This document shows, piece by piece, positions 8,404 to 17,630 of a stretch of DNA of 64,000 bases. Position numbers and translations under genes: made by a program. The DNA comes from Demequina subtropica (GTDB lineage Bacteria; Actinomycetota; Actinomycetes; Actinomycetales; Demequinaceae): contig NZ_BBMB01000011.1 in the NCBI RefSeq assembly GCF_000971235.1, positions 288,295 through 352,294 on the forward strand. The letters are read 5' to 3'. Below the pieces are notes generated by a model that was not told the DNA's origin, did no database searches, and saw only the letters and a list, made by a program, of their open reading frames with translations. Position 1 is the stretch's first letter. Each line of letters starts with the position of its first letter.

Positions 8404-8976
8404 ATGACCGCACCCCTCGACTCCGCCGACGAGCCTGATCGCACGGGCGCGTTCGAGGCCGCGCAGGTGCCCGAGCCGTCGCCCGAGCCGTCGCCCGAGC
8501 CTGAACCGGACGGTGTGGCCGAGCCCGAACCTGGCGAGCACAGCACGGCGTTCACAGTGGTCGCCGGGATCGTCGCGGTGCTCGCGATCGGTGCCGCGTG
8601 GTTCGGGATCTGGCAGCTCATCGACGTGGTCGGGCTCGCGGACGCCCCGCGACAGGTCCGCAAGGGCGTGGAGCTCAACGGGACCTGGAGCGAGCGCATG
8701 CTCGGCACCGTGGTGCTCCTGATGCTCGCGCTCGGCGTCGCGCTGCTGGTGATCGCGGCGTTCCTGGGCGCACTCGAGACCCGCGGTCGTCTGCGCAGGG
8801 CCGCGCGCACCGCGCGCATGCTTGCGGCGGAGGGCCTGACGGTGGACGATGCGGTGCCCAAGGTGGTCGAGGCGATGCGCGGCTCGCGCGCGGTGGTGGT
8901 GATCGCCGTGGTGGGGGCGGTGGTGATCGCGGTCGCGGGGTGGGCCGCGCTGGGGCTCGGACCGGCCGGCGAGTAG
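8404..8976 (+). CDS. Hypothetical membrane protein with acidic PEPS-rich N-terminus
   Basis: A 190-residue protein not recognised as a named family. The first 45 residues are rich in Glu and Pro with a repeated PEPSPE run. Three hydrophobic segments follow: FTVVAGIVAVLAIGAAWFGIW, TVVLLMLALGVALLVIAAFLGA, and a C-terminal one near residues 164-185. Between the second and third is a basic region (RRAARTARML). GGGAGG six bases upstream supports the ATG. A short dyad (GGATC-GTGT-GATCC, 8345-8358) separates it from the preceding gene. Confidence 0.7.
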   Translation: MTAPLDSADEPDRTGAFEAAQVPEPSPEPSPEPEPDGVAEPEPGEHSTAFTVVAGIVAVLAIGAAWFGIWQLIDVVGLADAPRQVRKGVELNGTWSERMLGTVVLLMLALGVALLVIAAFLGALETRGRLRRAARTARMLAAEGLTVDDAVPKVVEAMRGSRAVVVIAVVGAVVIAVAGWAALGLGPAGE

Positions 8977-8989
8977 CCGACGGTCCCGA

Positions 8990-9349
8990 TCAGGCCTTCG
9001 GGGCGCGCAGGATCGAGGTAATGCGCTTGCCGCGCGCGACCTCGTCCACCAGCTTGTCCATCCAGCGGATCTGCTGCATGAGCGGGTCCTCGATCTCCTC
9101 GACGCGGACGCCGCAGATCACGCCCGTGATGAGGTCCGCGTGGGCGTTCATCGCGGGTGCGCTCGCGAAGAACTGCTCGACCGTGCGCTCGTCGGCGACC
9201 GCCTCCGCGAGGGTCTCCTCGCTGTAGCCGGTGAGCCAGGTCAGCACCGTGTGGAGCTCCTCGACGGTGTGGCCCTTGCGCTCGACCTTCTTCACGTACT
9301 CGGGGTAGATGCGCGCGAAGCTCATGTCGAAGATCTTGTGGCGGGGCAT
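8990..9349 (-). CDS. DUF2200 family protein
   Basis: A 119-residue soluble protein matching the DUF2200 pattern, including the N-terminus HKIFDMSFARIYPEYVKKVERKG, the LTWLTGYSEE segment and the ending with GKRITSILR. The family is widespread in bacteria with no known function; the small helical fold suggests a regulator or binding protein, which is only a guess. A TACCCT -10 box ends six bases before the ATG, so the mRNA is probably leaderless. It converges with the preceding membrane-protein gene. Confidence 0.85.
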   Translation of the reverse strand: MPRHKIFDMSFARIYPEYVKKVERKGHTVEELHTVLTWLTGYSEETLAEAVADERTVEQFFASAPAMNAHADLITGVICGVRVEEIEDPLMQQIRWMDKLVDEVARGKRITSILRAPKA

Positions 9350-9355
9350 GGGGTC

Positions 9356-9361
9356 AGGGTA
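9356..9361 (-). promoter_or_regulatory. -10 box of leaderless DUF2200 promoter
   Basis: TACCCT on the minus strand ends six bases before the ATG, the spacing expected if transcription starts at the A of the start codon. No convincing -35 hexamer is visible. Confidence 0.5.
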
Positions 9362-9423
9362 GACGGTGCCGTGCGGCGGCTACACGCGGCGGGGGTGCGC
9401 CAAGAGCCTTTGCGGCGTTCCAG

Positions 9424-11736
9424 TCACTGCTCGTCCGCGCTCGGCGTGCTGCGCGCGTTCGCAAGGGCCTCCTCCTCGCGACGCTCGGCGGCGCGAATCT
9501 CTGCGGGCACGAGGTCCGGAAGTGCCTCCTTCAGGCTGGCAAGCTCGGGATCGGAAGCGGACCATCGTCTGTTCTCGGCGTCGCGCATCGCAGCCTTCAG
9601 CAGTTTCTGGATGTCCTCGAGATCGGCGCTCTCGTGGTACCAGCCCTGGGCTGCGCGATGGCAGAGCAGCGAGTAGGCGACGTAGGGATCGCGTGTGAAA
9701 GGGCCCTCTCGGTCGAACACTGCATCTTCGCGTGCCCTGCGCTTGACGCTCGTGTCGTCACCTTTGCGATCCGTCGCCATGCGCCACTTCCATTTCTCGA
9801 CGAGAGTGAGCGAGTGAGGGGGCTTCCGCGAGTACCCACTGACTTCTCCGGGCACTGTTTCGCGGAAGGTGGCGATGAGGATGATGAGTCGGTATCGCAC
9901 GGCATTGCTACGCCTGTCCTCAGGGTTCCTCGGGCCGAAGCCCCACGCAAGAGGCCATGGCCTCGGCAGCAGCGAGTTCGCGAGGAGGTTGCGATACTGC
10001 AGCCCGCGGTCGAGACGCGTCTGCATCGCCGGTGTGATGTCGCCGGACTCGCCTGCGTTGAGATTGGTTCGTGCATTGTGGGCGGCGTGAAGCAGCCGGA
10101 TCATCGCCGCGTCCCCTCGGATCCGACGCAACGACATCAGACGCAGCGAGATCCCCATTCCGCTCCATCGCTTCTGCCTGCGGAAGATCAGCAATGCCGG
10201 CCACATCACGTAGATCGCGCGCGTGTGCTTCTTCTCGTGGTCGAGCATCTCGAGCACCTTGGTGAGGTAGTCGTCGTGGTGGTGCGATGGGCCGTCGAAG
10301 AGCTCGCGATACTTGGTGTTGTCGAGCGCCGCGCGCGCCGACACGTTGAGGGCGTCGATATCGATCGCGTGTTCGAGCATCGTACGAGCCGTGCGGTCGG
10401 TGGTGGGGTCGTCGTCGTAGTGGGTGGCTGCAAGCCAATGGAGGACGATCGACTCGGCATTCGACGCGCCGTGGAGCACAGGCTGGAGATCCCGCCCGTA
10501 GCGGCTCACGATTGTCGCGAGTAGTTCGGCTGCGACCAGGGCGGCGAGCCGCCCCGCCGTCGAGACCCGATCGGCCGCCTTGATCATGTGGTCGTTGTCG
10601 ACGTCCATGGTGCGAGACAACACCACGGTCCCGTTTCGGGCGATGGTGATCGAAGCGGTCGTCGACGTGACACGGTCGACGGATAGTCGCCACGGTGTCT
10701 GTCCGAACAGTGCAGCGAGTGCGCGTTGCGCCGCCGCGATCTGGCGATTCTCCGAGAGGTCCGCCACGGCCTCTGTGGCGGCGGCCACGATCGTGCCCGA
10801 TGGGATGTCGACTGCCCTGCGGTGCGGAGTGCCAAGAAGGCCCTGCATCGCCTCAAGAATCCGTGTCTGGTCGAGTTCCCCGCCCGGCTCCGGCTTGGAG
10901 ACGTCGATCACGATGCCGAGATGGCACGCGAGCCCCTTCGCCATCAGGCCGACAGCTAGCGCTGCGAGGACCACGAAGAGCAACCACCATGCGACGGGCT
11001 GTGCGAGTACCGCATCAACGAGGTCCGCGCGGCTCGAGGTCTCGAGCGCGCTAATCGTGAGGAAGTCGGCGGTCACAGGGCCGCCATTGCGCATCACCCA
11101 CGTGCCAGAGCCGACGAACGCTATTGCTGTGATCACTGCGACTGTGAGGCCTGACCACCAAAGGATCGTGGGTCTGGCGAGCAGGGATGGACGGTCCCGC
11201 AGCCGTGGGAACAGTACGAGCAGTCGCGCCAACACCACCATCCCGAGCATGATGCTGAGGATCGCGAGCCCGACGTGCCCGGCGGGTACCAACAGGCTGC
11301 TGACGAACGTGTCCCACATTTTCGAGAACTGTCGCGGAGTGGCATGAGCACTCGTCGCCTCGTACTCTGCCGTGCACGCCTCGCCGTCGTCGGAGCTTGC
11401 ACGCACGCTCTCGATCAGCGCGCGTGCGTCCCCGTCGCGGCCCGTCTGCACGTATCCGTCGGCAACCACGCAGACCGTCGCGACGAGCGTCTCGGGAGAC
11501 GCAGCCTCGCCCAAGACGCACTCAAGCACGGGCGCGAGCGCCTCTGGGTCGGCCACGTCCACGGAGAACAGCTGGATCGCGGTCTCCACCGCTGCGGCAT
11601 CGTTCCCGAGCGCCGCGATCACCTGGCACTGCGCCGAGGCGTCCGCGCCGTCCTCGGCCGCGGCCGAGGCGGGCGCGCCGACGACGGGCGCGAGCAGCGC
11701 GGCGGCGAGGGCGAGGAGCATGGCGATCGGGCGCAT
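9424..11736 (-). CDS. Large orphan membrane protein, function unknown
   Basis: A 770-residue protein not recognised. A signal peptide (residues 1-27, ending ASAAA) is followed by a Cys-containing extracellular helical region to about 140, then three membrane spans near 152-175, 190-212 and 246-268. The cytoplasmic remainder is about 500 residues, with helical repeat-like sequence around 400-520 (WLAATHYDDDP, MLEHAIDIDALNVSARAALDNT) suggestive of TPR-type packing, and a charged C-terminus. Third codon positions are visibly less GC-rich than in neighbouring genes, which hints at acquisition. GAGGGGAACC precedes the ATG. It stands alone between unrelated genes. Confidence 0.75.
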   Translation of the reverse strand: MRPIAMLLALAAALLAPVVGAPASAAAEDGADASAQCQVIAALGNDAAAVETAIQLFSVDVADPEALAPVLECVLGEAASPETLVATVCVVADGYVQTGRDGDARALIESVRASSDDGEACTAEYEATSAHATPRQFSKMWDTFVSSLLVPAGHVGLAILSIMLGMVVLARLLVLFPRLRDRPSLLARPTILWWSGLTVAVITAIAFVGSGTWVMRNGGPVTADFLTISALETSSRADLVDAVLAQPVAWWLLFVVLAALAVGLMAKGLACHLGIVIDVSKPEPGGELDQTRILEAMQGLLGTPHRRAVDIPSGTIVAAATEAVADLSENRQIAAAQRALAALFGQTPWRLSVDRVTSTTASITIARNGTVVLSRTMDVDNDHMIKAADRVSTAGRLAALVAAELLATIVSRYGRDLQPVLHGASNAESIVLHWLAATHYDDDPTTDRTARTMLEHAIDIDALNVSARAALDNTKYRELFDGPSHHHDDYLTKVLEMLDHEKKHTRAIYVMWPALLIFRRQKRWSGMGISLRLMSLRRIRGDAAMIRLLHAAHNARTNLNAGESGDITPAMQTRLDRGLQYRNLLANSLLPRPWPLAWGFGPRNPEDRRSNAVRYRLIILIATFRETVPGEVSGYSRKPPHSLTLVEKWKWRMATDRKGDDTSVKRRAREDAVFDREGPFTRDPYVAYSLLCHRAAQGWYHESADLEDIQKLLKAAMRDAENRRWSASDPELASLKEALPDLVPAEIRAAERREEEALANARSTPSADEQ

Positions 11737-11826
11737 GGTTCCCCTCTCGACGCGCCGGCACGTGCCTCGATTGTCGGGAATGCCTGGGCGTGCGTCAATG
11801 CTGGTACCGCAGGGAATTCGCGCGCG

Positions 11827-12912
11827 TCACCGCTTCCGCCCATGCACCAGCCCGGTGAGCGCGCCGAGGATGCCGCCCACGATCGTGTCGAGCACGCGCT
11901 CCCACACCACGGCGAGCAGGGGATCGTCGCCGCGGGCGGCGCCGACGATGATGAGCACGGTGGGGGTGATGAAGGTCAGCGCGAGCGCGTAGTTGCGCAC
12001 CACCAGCATCTGCGCGGCGAACTGGAGCGCGCCGATGATCAGCACGAGGACCCATGGCGGTGGCGACGTGAGCGTGGCCGCCGCGACGTACAGCGCGGCG
12101 CCCGCGATGGTGCCGACGATGCGGTGGACCCCGCGTTGGGCCGCGCGGCCGCGTCCCGGCCGCGCGCCGACCACGGCGAGCCCCGCGCCCACGGTCCAGT
12201 ACGCGCGTCCCGGGTCGACGACCAGGTAGCTCACGGTGGTGCCGACCACGGCGACGATGCTCGCGCGGAGCAGCAGCTCGCGTGCCGCCGTGTCCCACGT
12301 GGGCCCGGGAAGCAGGACGCGCAGGGGTGTCGCGGCCATGCGCCGATGCTGCGGCATCAGCAGGCGTCCGGCGGCCACCAGCCATGCGAAGGCCGCGCCC
12401 GCTCCGATCGCGCCGATCACCACCCCGGGCTCCTGGATGCGCGCGCCGTCCTCGAGCTCGCTCACATGCGCCGCGAGGCCGTACGCGAGCATGGGGAACA
12501 GCGGGCCTGGCGGCCCGAGCGAGTAGCCGTAGCCGATCGCGGCGACGCCGACGGCGACCAGCATGAGGCCGATGCTCGCGGCGACGGGGGAGGGGCCCGT
12601 CAGTGTGCCAAGCGCCGCGCTGAGCGTCAGCACCGCGGCGACGAACGGCAGGAGCCGCACGCGGTCGATGGGGGAACGCCACGAGGCGTACAGCGTGGTG
12701 AAGCCCCCGGTCGAGGCGATCAGCCCGAGGTCGGCATGGCCCACCGCGACGCCGACCGCCACGGGCGCGGCGGTCGCGATGGCGGCCTGGAGGGCGATCT
12801 GCCAGCGCGGATCGGGGAACGGCTCGATCGCGCCGAGGCTGGCGACCGCCCGTCCCGCGCCGCCCGCCCAGGCGCGCCCGCGCCTGCGAGGTGTGCGCGC
12901 ATCGTCCGCCAT
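11827..12912 (-). CDS. FUSC family membrane protein (aromatic acid exporter-like)
   Basis: A 361-residue integral membrane protein with two bundles of hydrophobic spans separated by a basic cytoplasmic region (residues 185-205), the architecture of fusaric-acid-resistance proteins. The second bundle carries the FUSC-like run DPGRAYWTVGAGLAVVGARPGRGRAAQRGVHRIVGT. A homologous protein is encoded at 19146-20243; the two align through GLIAxTGxFT near the N-terminus and DPxRAYWTV. The start is the ATG before ADDARTP, behind GGGGAGAGCC. Export of small aromatic or amphipathic acids is the family expectation; no substrate is evident here. Confidence 0.85.
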   Translation of the reverse strand: MADDARTPRRRGRAWAGGAGRAVASLGAIEPFPDPRWQIALQAAIATAAPVAVGVAVGHADLGLIASTGGFTTLYASWRSPIDRVRLLPFVAAVLTLSAALGTLTGPSPVAASIGLMLVAVGVAAIGYGYSLGPPGPLFPMLAYGLAAHVSELEDGARIQEPGVVIGAIGAGAAFAWLVAAGRLLMPQHRRMAATPLRVLLPGPTWDTAARELLLRASIVAVVGTTVSYLVVDPGRAYWTVGAGLAVVGARPGRGRAAQRGVHRIVGTIAGAALYVAAATLTSPPPWVLVLIIGALQFAAQMLVVRNYALALTFITPTVLIIVGAARGDDPLLAVVWERVLDTIVGGILGALTGLVHGRKR

Positions 12913-12973
12913 GGCTCTCCCCGGCTCCCTTGCCAGGGTGCCACGGATGCGCGAGGCGCCGCCCGCCGAGCGT

Positions 12974-14026
12974 CTACGCGGCGGTGTCGGCGTGCAGCGC
13001 GCCCACGTTGCGCTGGAACAGGATGATCCAGGTGAAGACCAGCACGCCCGCAACCAGCTCGACTGCGGTGAGCGAGTAGTAGCCCGTGGCGAAGAAGACC
13101 GCGAGCACGAAGATCACGGCGACGAAGGCCCACCCGATGGGGAGGAACGCGCGCGAGATGCCGGGCACCCACGCGCGCAGGCGGATGGTGAGGACGGCGA
13201 ACGTGACGGCCATGCCGCTCGCGACCGCGGTGTGGATCCAGAAGTGCGTGTCGACGTGGAAGACGCCCACGAGCCCGAGGAAGATGCCGATGACGATGAG
13301 CGCGATGCGGACTCGCCTCACGCCGTCTGCGGTCGCGGTGGGGACGTCGCGGGTCGCGACCCTCGCGAGCACCGTCACCAGGAACCCGGCGACGATGAGG
13401 GTGAGGTTGAAGGCCATCGCCGAGAGGTCGTGCGAGATGCCCAGCGTGCTGAGGTTCTGCATCCACCAGTCGGGGTCCGATGCCGTGAGCGTGCTCGCGA
13501 GGATGCCCTCGACCAGGAAGACGGCGAGCACCACCGCGAGCAGCTCGGGGTTCATGTGCGCCGCCGAGAGGAACGCCGCGTATGCGGTGACAGCGGCCGC
13601 GGCGCCGCTGAGCGCGAGGATCGGCAGCGTGTAGAGCGTCGCACCCACGAAGCCGCCGGCGAGGACCACGGCCACGAGCGTCCAGCTGAGCAGCGCGATG
13701 ACGCCGTGAGCAAGGGCGAGCGCCGCGATGTCGACGATGTCGAGCGCGCCGCGGATCCGCGGGCGTCCTCCGAGGTGCAGCGCGTAGCGGCCGGCGGCGA
13801 AGGCGAGCGTCGCGGTCACGGCCGATGCGATGGCCGCGTACTGGCCCACCGATCCTGGCCCGGAGATCGAGGCCTCCTCGAGGCCGAACACCGGCAGCGC
13901 GATCGCGGCGACCACCGCGAACGCGACCGCGCCGAGCCCGGTCGCGGTGAGCTCGAGCGTGGTGTTCGCGCGCTCGGTCAGCGTCAGCCGAAGGTCCGTC
14001 CGCCTCTCCGAGGCTGCATCGTTCAT
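12974..14026 (-). CDS. DUF998-like polytopic membrane protein
   Basis: A 350-residue protein with about ten membrane spans. The middle segment NLSTLGISHDLSAMAFNLTLIVAGF resembles the DUF998 signature, in which a short conserved extracellular loop (SxLG) precedes a long span; the C-terminal half continues with spans around residues 215-340. The family has no assigned function. AGGAGGAG upstream fixes the ATG. It lies between a FUSC exporter and an M20 peptidase gene, all on the minus strand, but gaps of 61 and 82 bases argue against one operon. Confidence 0.7.
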   Translation of the reverse strand: MNDAASERRTDLRLTLTERANTTLELTATGLGAVAFAVVAAIALPVFGLEEASISGPGSVGQYAAIASAVTATLAFAAGRYALHLGGRPRIRGALDIVDIAALALAHGVIALLSWTLVAVVLAGGFVGATLYTLPILALSGAAAAVTAYAAFLSAAHMNPELLAVVLAVFLVEGILASTLTASDPDWWMQNLSTLGISHDLSAMAFNLTLIVAGFLVTVLARVATRDVPTATADGVRRVRIALIVIGIFLGLVGVFHVDTHFWIHTAVASGMAVTFAVLTIRLRAWVPGISRAFLPIGWAFVAVIFVLAVFFATGYYSLTAVELVAGVLVFTWIILFQRNVGALHADTAA

Positions 14027-14108
14027 CCCGCGCTCCTCCTGCCCTCGATTGGGAGCGTACCTGCGTCGACGCGGACAGTGCGCGGGGACGATGCGCGTGG
14101 GCTGACGG

Positions 14109-15323
14109 CTACGGGTGAGCGGTCCTCGCGAAGGCGAGCGTCGCGAGGGCTGCCGCCTGGTCGCCCAGCACCGCATCGTCGAACAGCACGCGCGGGGAGT
14201 GGTTGAACTCCGCGGTGCGCATGTCGATCTCCGTAGGCGAGGCCATGAGCATGAGGAACGTCCCAGGGACCTCGTTCAGCACGAACGAGAAGTCCTCCGA
14301 GCCCATGATCGGCGTGGGCAGGATCTGGACGCGATGCTCGCCGAGGCTTGCGCGCAGCGTGTCGAGGGCGCGCTCGGTCTCCCCCGCATCGTTCACCGTC
14401 GCCGGGTAGTACTCCTCGAAGCGGACGTCCGCGGTGAGGCCGTGCGTGGTGGCGACGCCCTCGGTCACGCGGGTCAGGCCCTCCCGGAGCGTCTCGAGAG
14501 ACGCGGCGGACATGAAGCGGACCGTCGCGGCGAGCTCGACCTGCTCGGGGATGACGTTGATGGCGCCCTCGCCCGTGCTCATGCGGGTCACCGAGAGCAC
14601 CACCGGGTCGAACGCGTCGAAGCTTCGCGTGACGAAGCTCTGGAGCGCGAGCACGGTCTCCGCCGCCACCGGGACGGGATCGAGGGCGTGCTGGGGCTGC
14701 GAGCCGTGGCCGCCGCGGCCGTTCACGGTGACGCGCAGAGTGGCCGCTCCCGCCATGACCGGCCCCGGGCGGGTGCCGAACACGCCGCGAGGGCCGGGTG
14801 CCACGTGGATCGCGTACGCGGCCACAGGCCTCTGCCCGGCGGCATCGAGGAGCCCCTCGTCGATCATGACCTTGGCGCCGCCGTCGCCTTCCTCGCCCGG
14901 CTGGAACATGAAGACGACCGAGCCCGCGAGCTGGTCACGGTGCGCCGCGAGCAGCCGTGCGGCCCCGACGAGGCCCGCGGTGTGGAGGTCGTGACCGCAC
15001 GCGTGCATGGCGCCGTTGGTCGACGCGTAGTCCAGCCCGGTCGCCTCGTCGAGCGGAAGCGCGTCCATGTCGCCGCGCAGCAGCACGGTGGGGCCGGGAA
15101 GGGCGCCGCGGAGCACCGCGACCACCGAGGTGGTCGCGGTGCCCGTGGTGACCTCGAGCGGCAGGCCCTCGAGGGCCGCGAGAACCTTCGCCTGAGTGCG
15201 CGGCAGGTCGAGGCCCAGCTCCGGATCGGCGTGCAGCGCGCGGCGCAGGGCGACCAGGTCGGGCAGGAGGGCGGCGGCGTCCGCGACGAAGTCGGGTGCC
15301 TCGGTGGACTTGTCGGTGGTCAT
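14109..15323 (-). CDS. M20 family amidohydrolase (amino-acid N-deacylase type)
   Basis: A 404-residue metal-dependent hydrolase of the M20D/HipO group. Metal-site motifs are in order: GDMDALPL (about residues 83-90), HACGHDLHTAG (about 107-117) and the catalytic Glu pair in QPGEEGDGG (about 141-149). The dimerisation domain (NGRGGHGSQPQ, about 197) and the final metal His in the SEDFSF/FNHSPR region are intact. It would hydrolyse N-acyl or N-carbamoyl amino acids in the cytoplasm. Its ATG overlaps the MFS stop as ATGA, so it is the third gene of a tetR-MFS-M20 operon. Import and hydrolysis of one acylated compound is plausible but inferred. Confidence 0.9.
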   Translation of the reverse strand: MTTDKSTEAPDFVADAAALLPDLVALRRALHADPELGLDLPRTQAKVLAALEGLPLEVTTGTATTSVVAVLRGALPGPTVLLRGDMDALPLDEATGLDYASTNGAMHACGHDLHTAGLVGAARLLAAHRDQLAGSVVFMFQPGEEGDGGAKVMIDEGLLDAAGQRPVAAYAIHVAPGPRGVFGTRPGPVMAGAATLRVTVNGRGGHGSQPQHALDPVPVAAETVLALQSFVTRSFDAFDPVVLSVTRMSTGEGAINVIPEQVELAATVRFMSAASLETLREGLTRVTEGVATTHGLTADVRFEEYYPATVNDAGETERALDTLRASLGEHRVQILPTPIMGSEDFSFVLNEVPGTFLMLMASPTEIDMRTAEFNHSPRVLFDDAVLGDQAAALATLAFARTAHP

Positions 15324-16777
15324 CGGGCTGCGCCCTCCAGCTCGTGGGTGTCGGCCTCGGCGGCGACCGTGTCGCCGTCGGGCATCCGCATCGTTCCCAG
15401 CGCGATCGCGATGACCACGAAGGCGACGGCGGAGAACGTCCAGATCGCCACGTAGCCGCCCAGCGAGGAAGCGAGGTCGCCCACCGGGGTGAAGGCCGTG
15501 AGCAGCACCGCGAACACCGCGCCCGCCGCGGCGCCGCCGAGCGTGCGCAGCGAGTTGTAGATGCCGGCCGCGATGCCCGTCTGGTCGCTCGGCGCAGCCT
15601 CGGCGATGAGTGCGGGCAGCGCGCCCATGAGGAGGCCCATGCCGATGCCGCCAACCAGTGCGAAGAGGTACATGTGCCACATGGCCGAGTGCATCGCGAT
15701 CTGGAAGGCCCACGCGCCCGCGGTGAGGCCGGCACCCGCGACCAGGACGGCGCGCATGCCGATCCTCCGGGCGAGGGGGGCGAACGCGCCTGCGCCCACG
15801 GTGGCCATGATCATCAGCAGGCCCATGACGGCCGAGACGGTGCCGGGCTCGGCCGCGAAGCCGTAGCCGACCTCGGCCGGGTCGGCCGCGAGGAAGGTCG
15901 TGATCGGGGTCTGCGTGCCGAAGAGCACCATGCCGAAGAGGAAGGCGGCGAGGTAGGCGGGTCCCAGCTTGGGCGAGACGACCATGCGCACGTCGATCGC
16001 GGGGGAGTCGGAGCGGCGCTCCCAGGCGACCCACGCGGCGAAGATCGCGACGGCGACCGCCAGGGTGATGAGCGTCGAGGGCGCGCCGAACCCGGCGTCG
16101 GAGGCCAGGTGGAGGCCGAAGAGCAGGGCGATCATCGCGATGCCGATGCCCGCGAAGCCGATGCCGTCGAGTCGGACCCTCGTGCGCTCGGTGGACTCGG
16201 GGACCTTGAAGAATGCGGCGTAGACGGCGACGAGGCCGAACACGACGGGGACGAGCAGCGTGGCGGTGAGCGACGGCAGGGCGCCGGCGATCAGGCCGCT
16301 CGCGACCGTGCCGAGGATGAGGCCGCCGGTGAGGAAGGACACCAGCAGGCCGATCGAGCTGCGCGCGGTGTCGCCCTTGATGCGGTTGTGGATCAGCGCG
16401 ATCTCGAGCGGCAGCCACGCGGCCTCGGGGGCCGTGAGGAGGCGGCCGACCAGCATCGTCTCGTAGTTGGGGGCGAAGGCGGTGAGCAGGCCGCCGACGA
16501 TGACCGCGACGACGGCGATGCGGAGGATCCGGCGGTGGCCGAAGACGTCGCCCAGGCGCGAGAGCAGCGGCACGCACACGGCGGCGCCGAGCGTCTGGAC
16601 CGTGAGGAACCAGGTGATGTCGGCATCGCTCACCCGCATGTGCTCGGCGATCTCGCCGAGCAAGGGCGGGTAGAAGCCCTGGGCGAAGCCGGAGGCGAGC
16701 TCGCAGAGCAGGAGGAAGCCGACGACGACGCGCGGCGAGAGCCGTCGCATCGAGCCGGTCGCGGGGGAGGCGGTCAT
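15320..16777 (-). CDS. MFS transporter
   Basis: A 485-residue transporter with 14 predicted spans, the DHA2 size class. The loop after span 2 carries LSRLGDVFGHRRILR, the MFS motif A, and span 5 begins GGLILGTVASGLI. The ATG before TASPATGS is one base past the TetR stop. Drug:proton antiport is the family default, but the operon with an M20 hydrolase could equally mean uptake or export of an N-acyl amino acid. Expression is probably controlled by the upstream TetR protein and the palindromes at 17399-17440. Confidence 0.88.
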   Translation of the reverse strand: MTASPATGSMRRLSPRVVVGFLLLCELASGFAQGFYPPLLGEIAEHMRVSDADITWFLTVQTLGAAVCVPLLSRLGDVFGHRRILRIAVVAVIVGGLLTAFAPNYETMLVGRLLTAPEAAWLPLEIALIHNRIKGDTARSSIGLLVSFLTGGLILGTVASGLIAGALPSLTATLLVPVVFGLVAVYAAFFKVPESTERTRVRLDGIGFAGIGIAMIALLFGLHLASDAGFGAPSTLITLAVAVAIFAAWVAWERRSDSPAIDVRMVVSPKLGPAYLAAFLFGMVLFGTQTPITTFLAADPAEVGYGFAAEPGTVSAVMGLLMIMATVGAGAFAPLARRIGMRAVLVAGAGLTAGAWAFQIAMHSAMWHMYLFALVGGIGMGLLMGALPALIAEAAPSDQTGIAAGIYNSLRTLGGAAAGAVFAVLLTAFTPVGDLASSLGGYVAIWTFSAVAFVVIAIALGTMRMPDGDTVAAEADTHELEGAAR

Positions 16778-16778
16778 G

Positions 16779-17387
16779 TCAGTCCGTTTCTTCGGGCGTG
16801 CCGAGCAGGCGGGGAGGCGAGGAGAGGAGCGCGTCGATGAGCGCCAGGTACTGGCGCGGCTCGACGCGGACGCCCTCGATCGCGTGCCGGAGCAGGGTGA
16901 GCCCGGAGACCGCATCGAGGATGACGTCGGGGTCGACGTCGGAGGGGAGCTCGCCGCGGGTGATGGCGCGGTCGAGGATCCGCTCGCCGTGGAGGCGGCG
17001 GACCCGGAAGAGGGAGTCCCAGATCAGGGCGAAGACGTCGGGCTCGAGGATCGCGGACATCGCGCGCCCGGCGGCGACCCCTTTGCCCTCCTGGTTGCGC
17101 TGGTTCTGGAGCGCATGCTCGAGGAGGTCCTCCCGCACCGACCCGGTGTCCGGGCATTCGCCGATCTCGGCGTGGGCGAGCACGATGGCCGCGACCAGGG
17201 TGGCCTTGTCGGCGTGACGGCGGTAGATCGCGGCTTTGCCGCAGCCCGCCGCCTTCGCGACGTGCTCGACGCGCAGCGCGGCGTAGCCGTGCTCGTGGAG
17301 CAGGTCGAGGCCGACGTCGAGGATGCGGCGGCTGAGCTCCTCGTCCGTGGGGCGGCCGGAGGTCGCTGCGGGCTCGCGGTCTTCCAT
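16779..17387 (-). CDS. TetR-family repressor of MFS-M20 operon
   Basis: A 202-residue regulator. The TetR DNA-binding domain occupies residues 16-62 (ILDVGLDLLHEHGYAALRVEHVAKAAGCGKAAIYRRHADK), and the rest is a helical ligand domain with a WDSLFRVRRLHGERILDRA segment of the type found in TetR_C_11-like proteins. It is first in the operon, followed by the transporter after one base. Two palindromes upstream (17399-17419 and 17421-17440) are the likely operators, giving autorepression lifted by a transported or degraded ligand. Confidence 0.9.
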   Translation of the reverse strand: MEDREPAATSGRPTDEELSRRILDVGLDLLHEHGYAALRVEHVAKAAGCGKAAIYRRHADKATLVAAIVLAHAEIGECPDTGSVREDLLEHALQNQRNQEGKGVAAGRAMSAILEPDVFALIWDSLFRVRRLHGERILDRAITRGELPSDVDPDVILDAVSGLTLLRHAIEGVRVEPRQYLALIDALLSSPPRLLGTPEETD

Positions 17388-17398
17388 GGTGGCGACAT

Positions 17399-17419
17399 TA
17401 CGGAACGATCCGTTTCGTA
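17399..17419. promoter_or_regulatory. TetR operator candidate
   Basis: A 21-bp dyad, TACGGAACG-ATC-CGTTTCGTA, with eight of nine arm positions matching, starts 12 bp before the tetR ATG. TetR-family operators often have this TACG..CGTA form. Confidence 0.65.
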
Positions 17420-17420
17420 T

Positions 17421-17440
17421 CTGTTAACCGCGCGTAACAG
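17421..17440. promoter_or_regulatory. Second palindrome beside TetR operator
   Basis: Perfect 6-bp arms CTGTTA and TAACAG flank an 8-bp GC spacer, one base beyond the first dyad. It may be a second operator site or belong to another regulator. Confidence 0.45.
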
Positions 17441-17630
17441 TCGCGACACCCTGGCGAGGCGAGGCGTTCGCAGTGCGCGAGAGCGGATCCCGGACAAAGC
17501 GGACATGCCGGGAATACCATGGGTGTGGCGCCGGCGTCGGGGTGGATGGTCGCCGACGTGCGGGAGGACGGGCGCACAGGGGGGGCGTCGCTCGCGCTCG
17601 GCGTCGTGCGGCAGCACCCGGAGGTGCCGT

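Noticed and set aside
16776..17630. Upstream extension of the membrane protein at 17631
   Set aside because: The in-frame extension is antisense to TetR and includes its operators; a GGAGGTG site marks the ATG at 17631.
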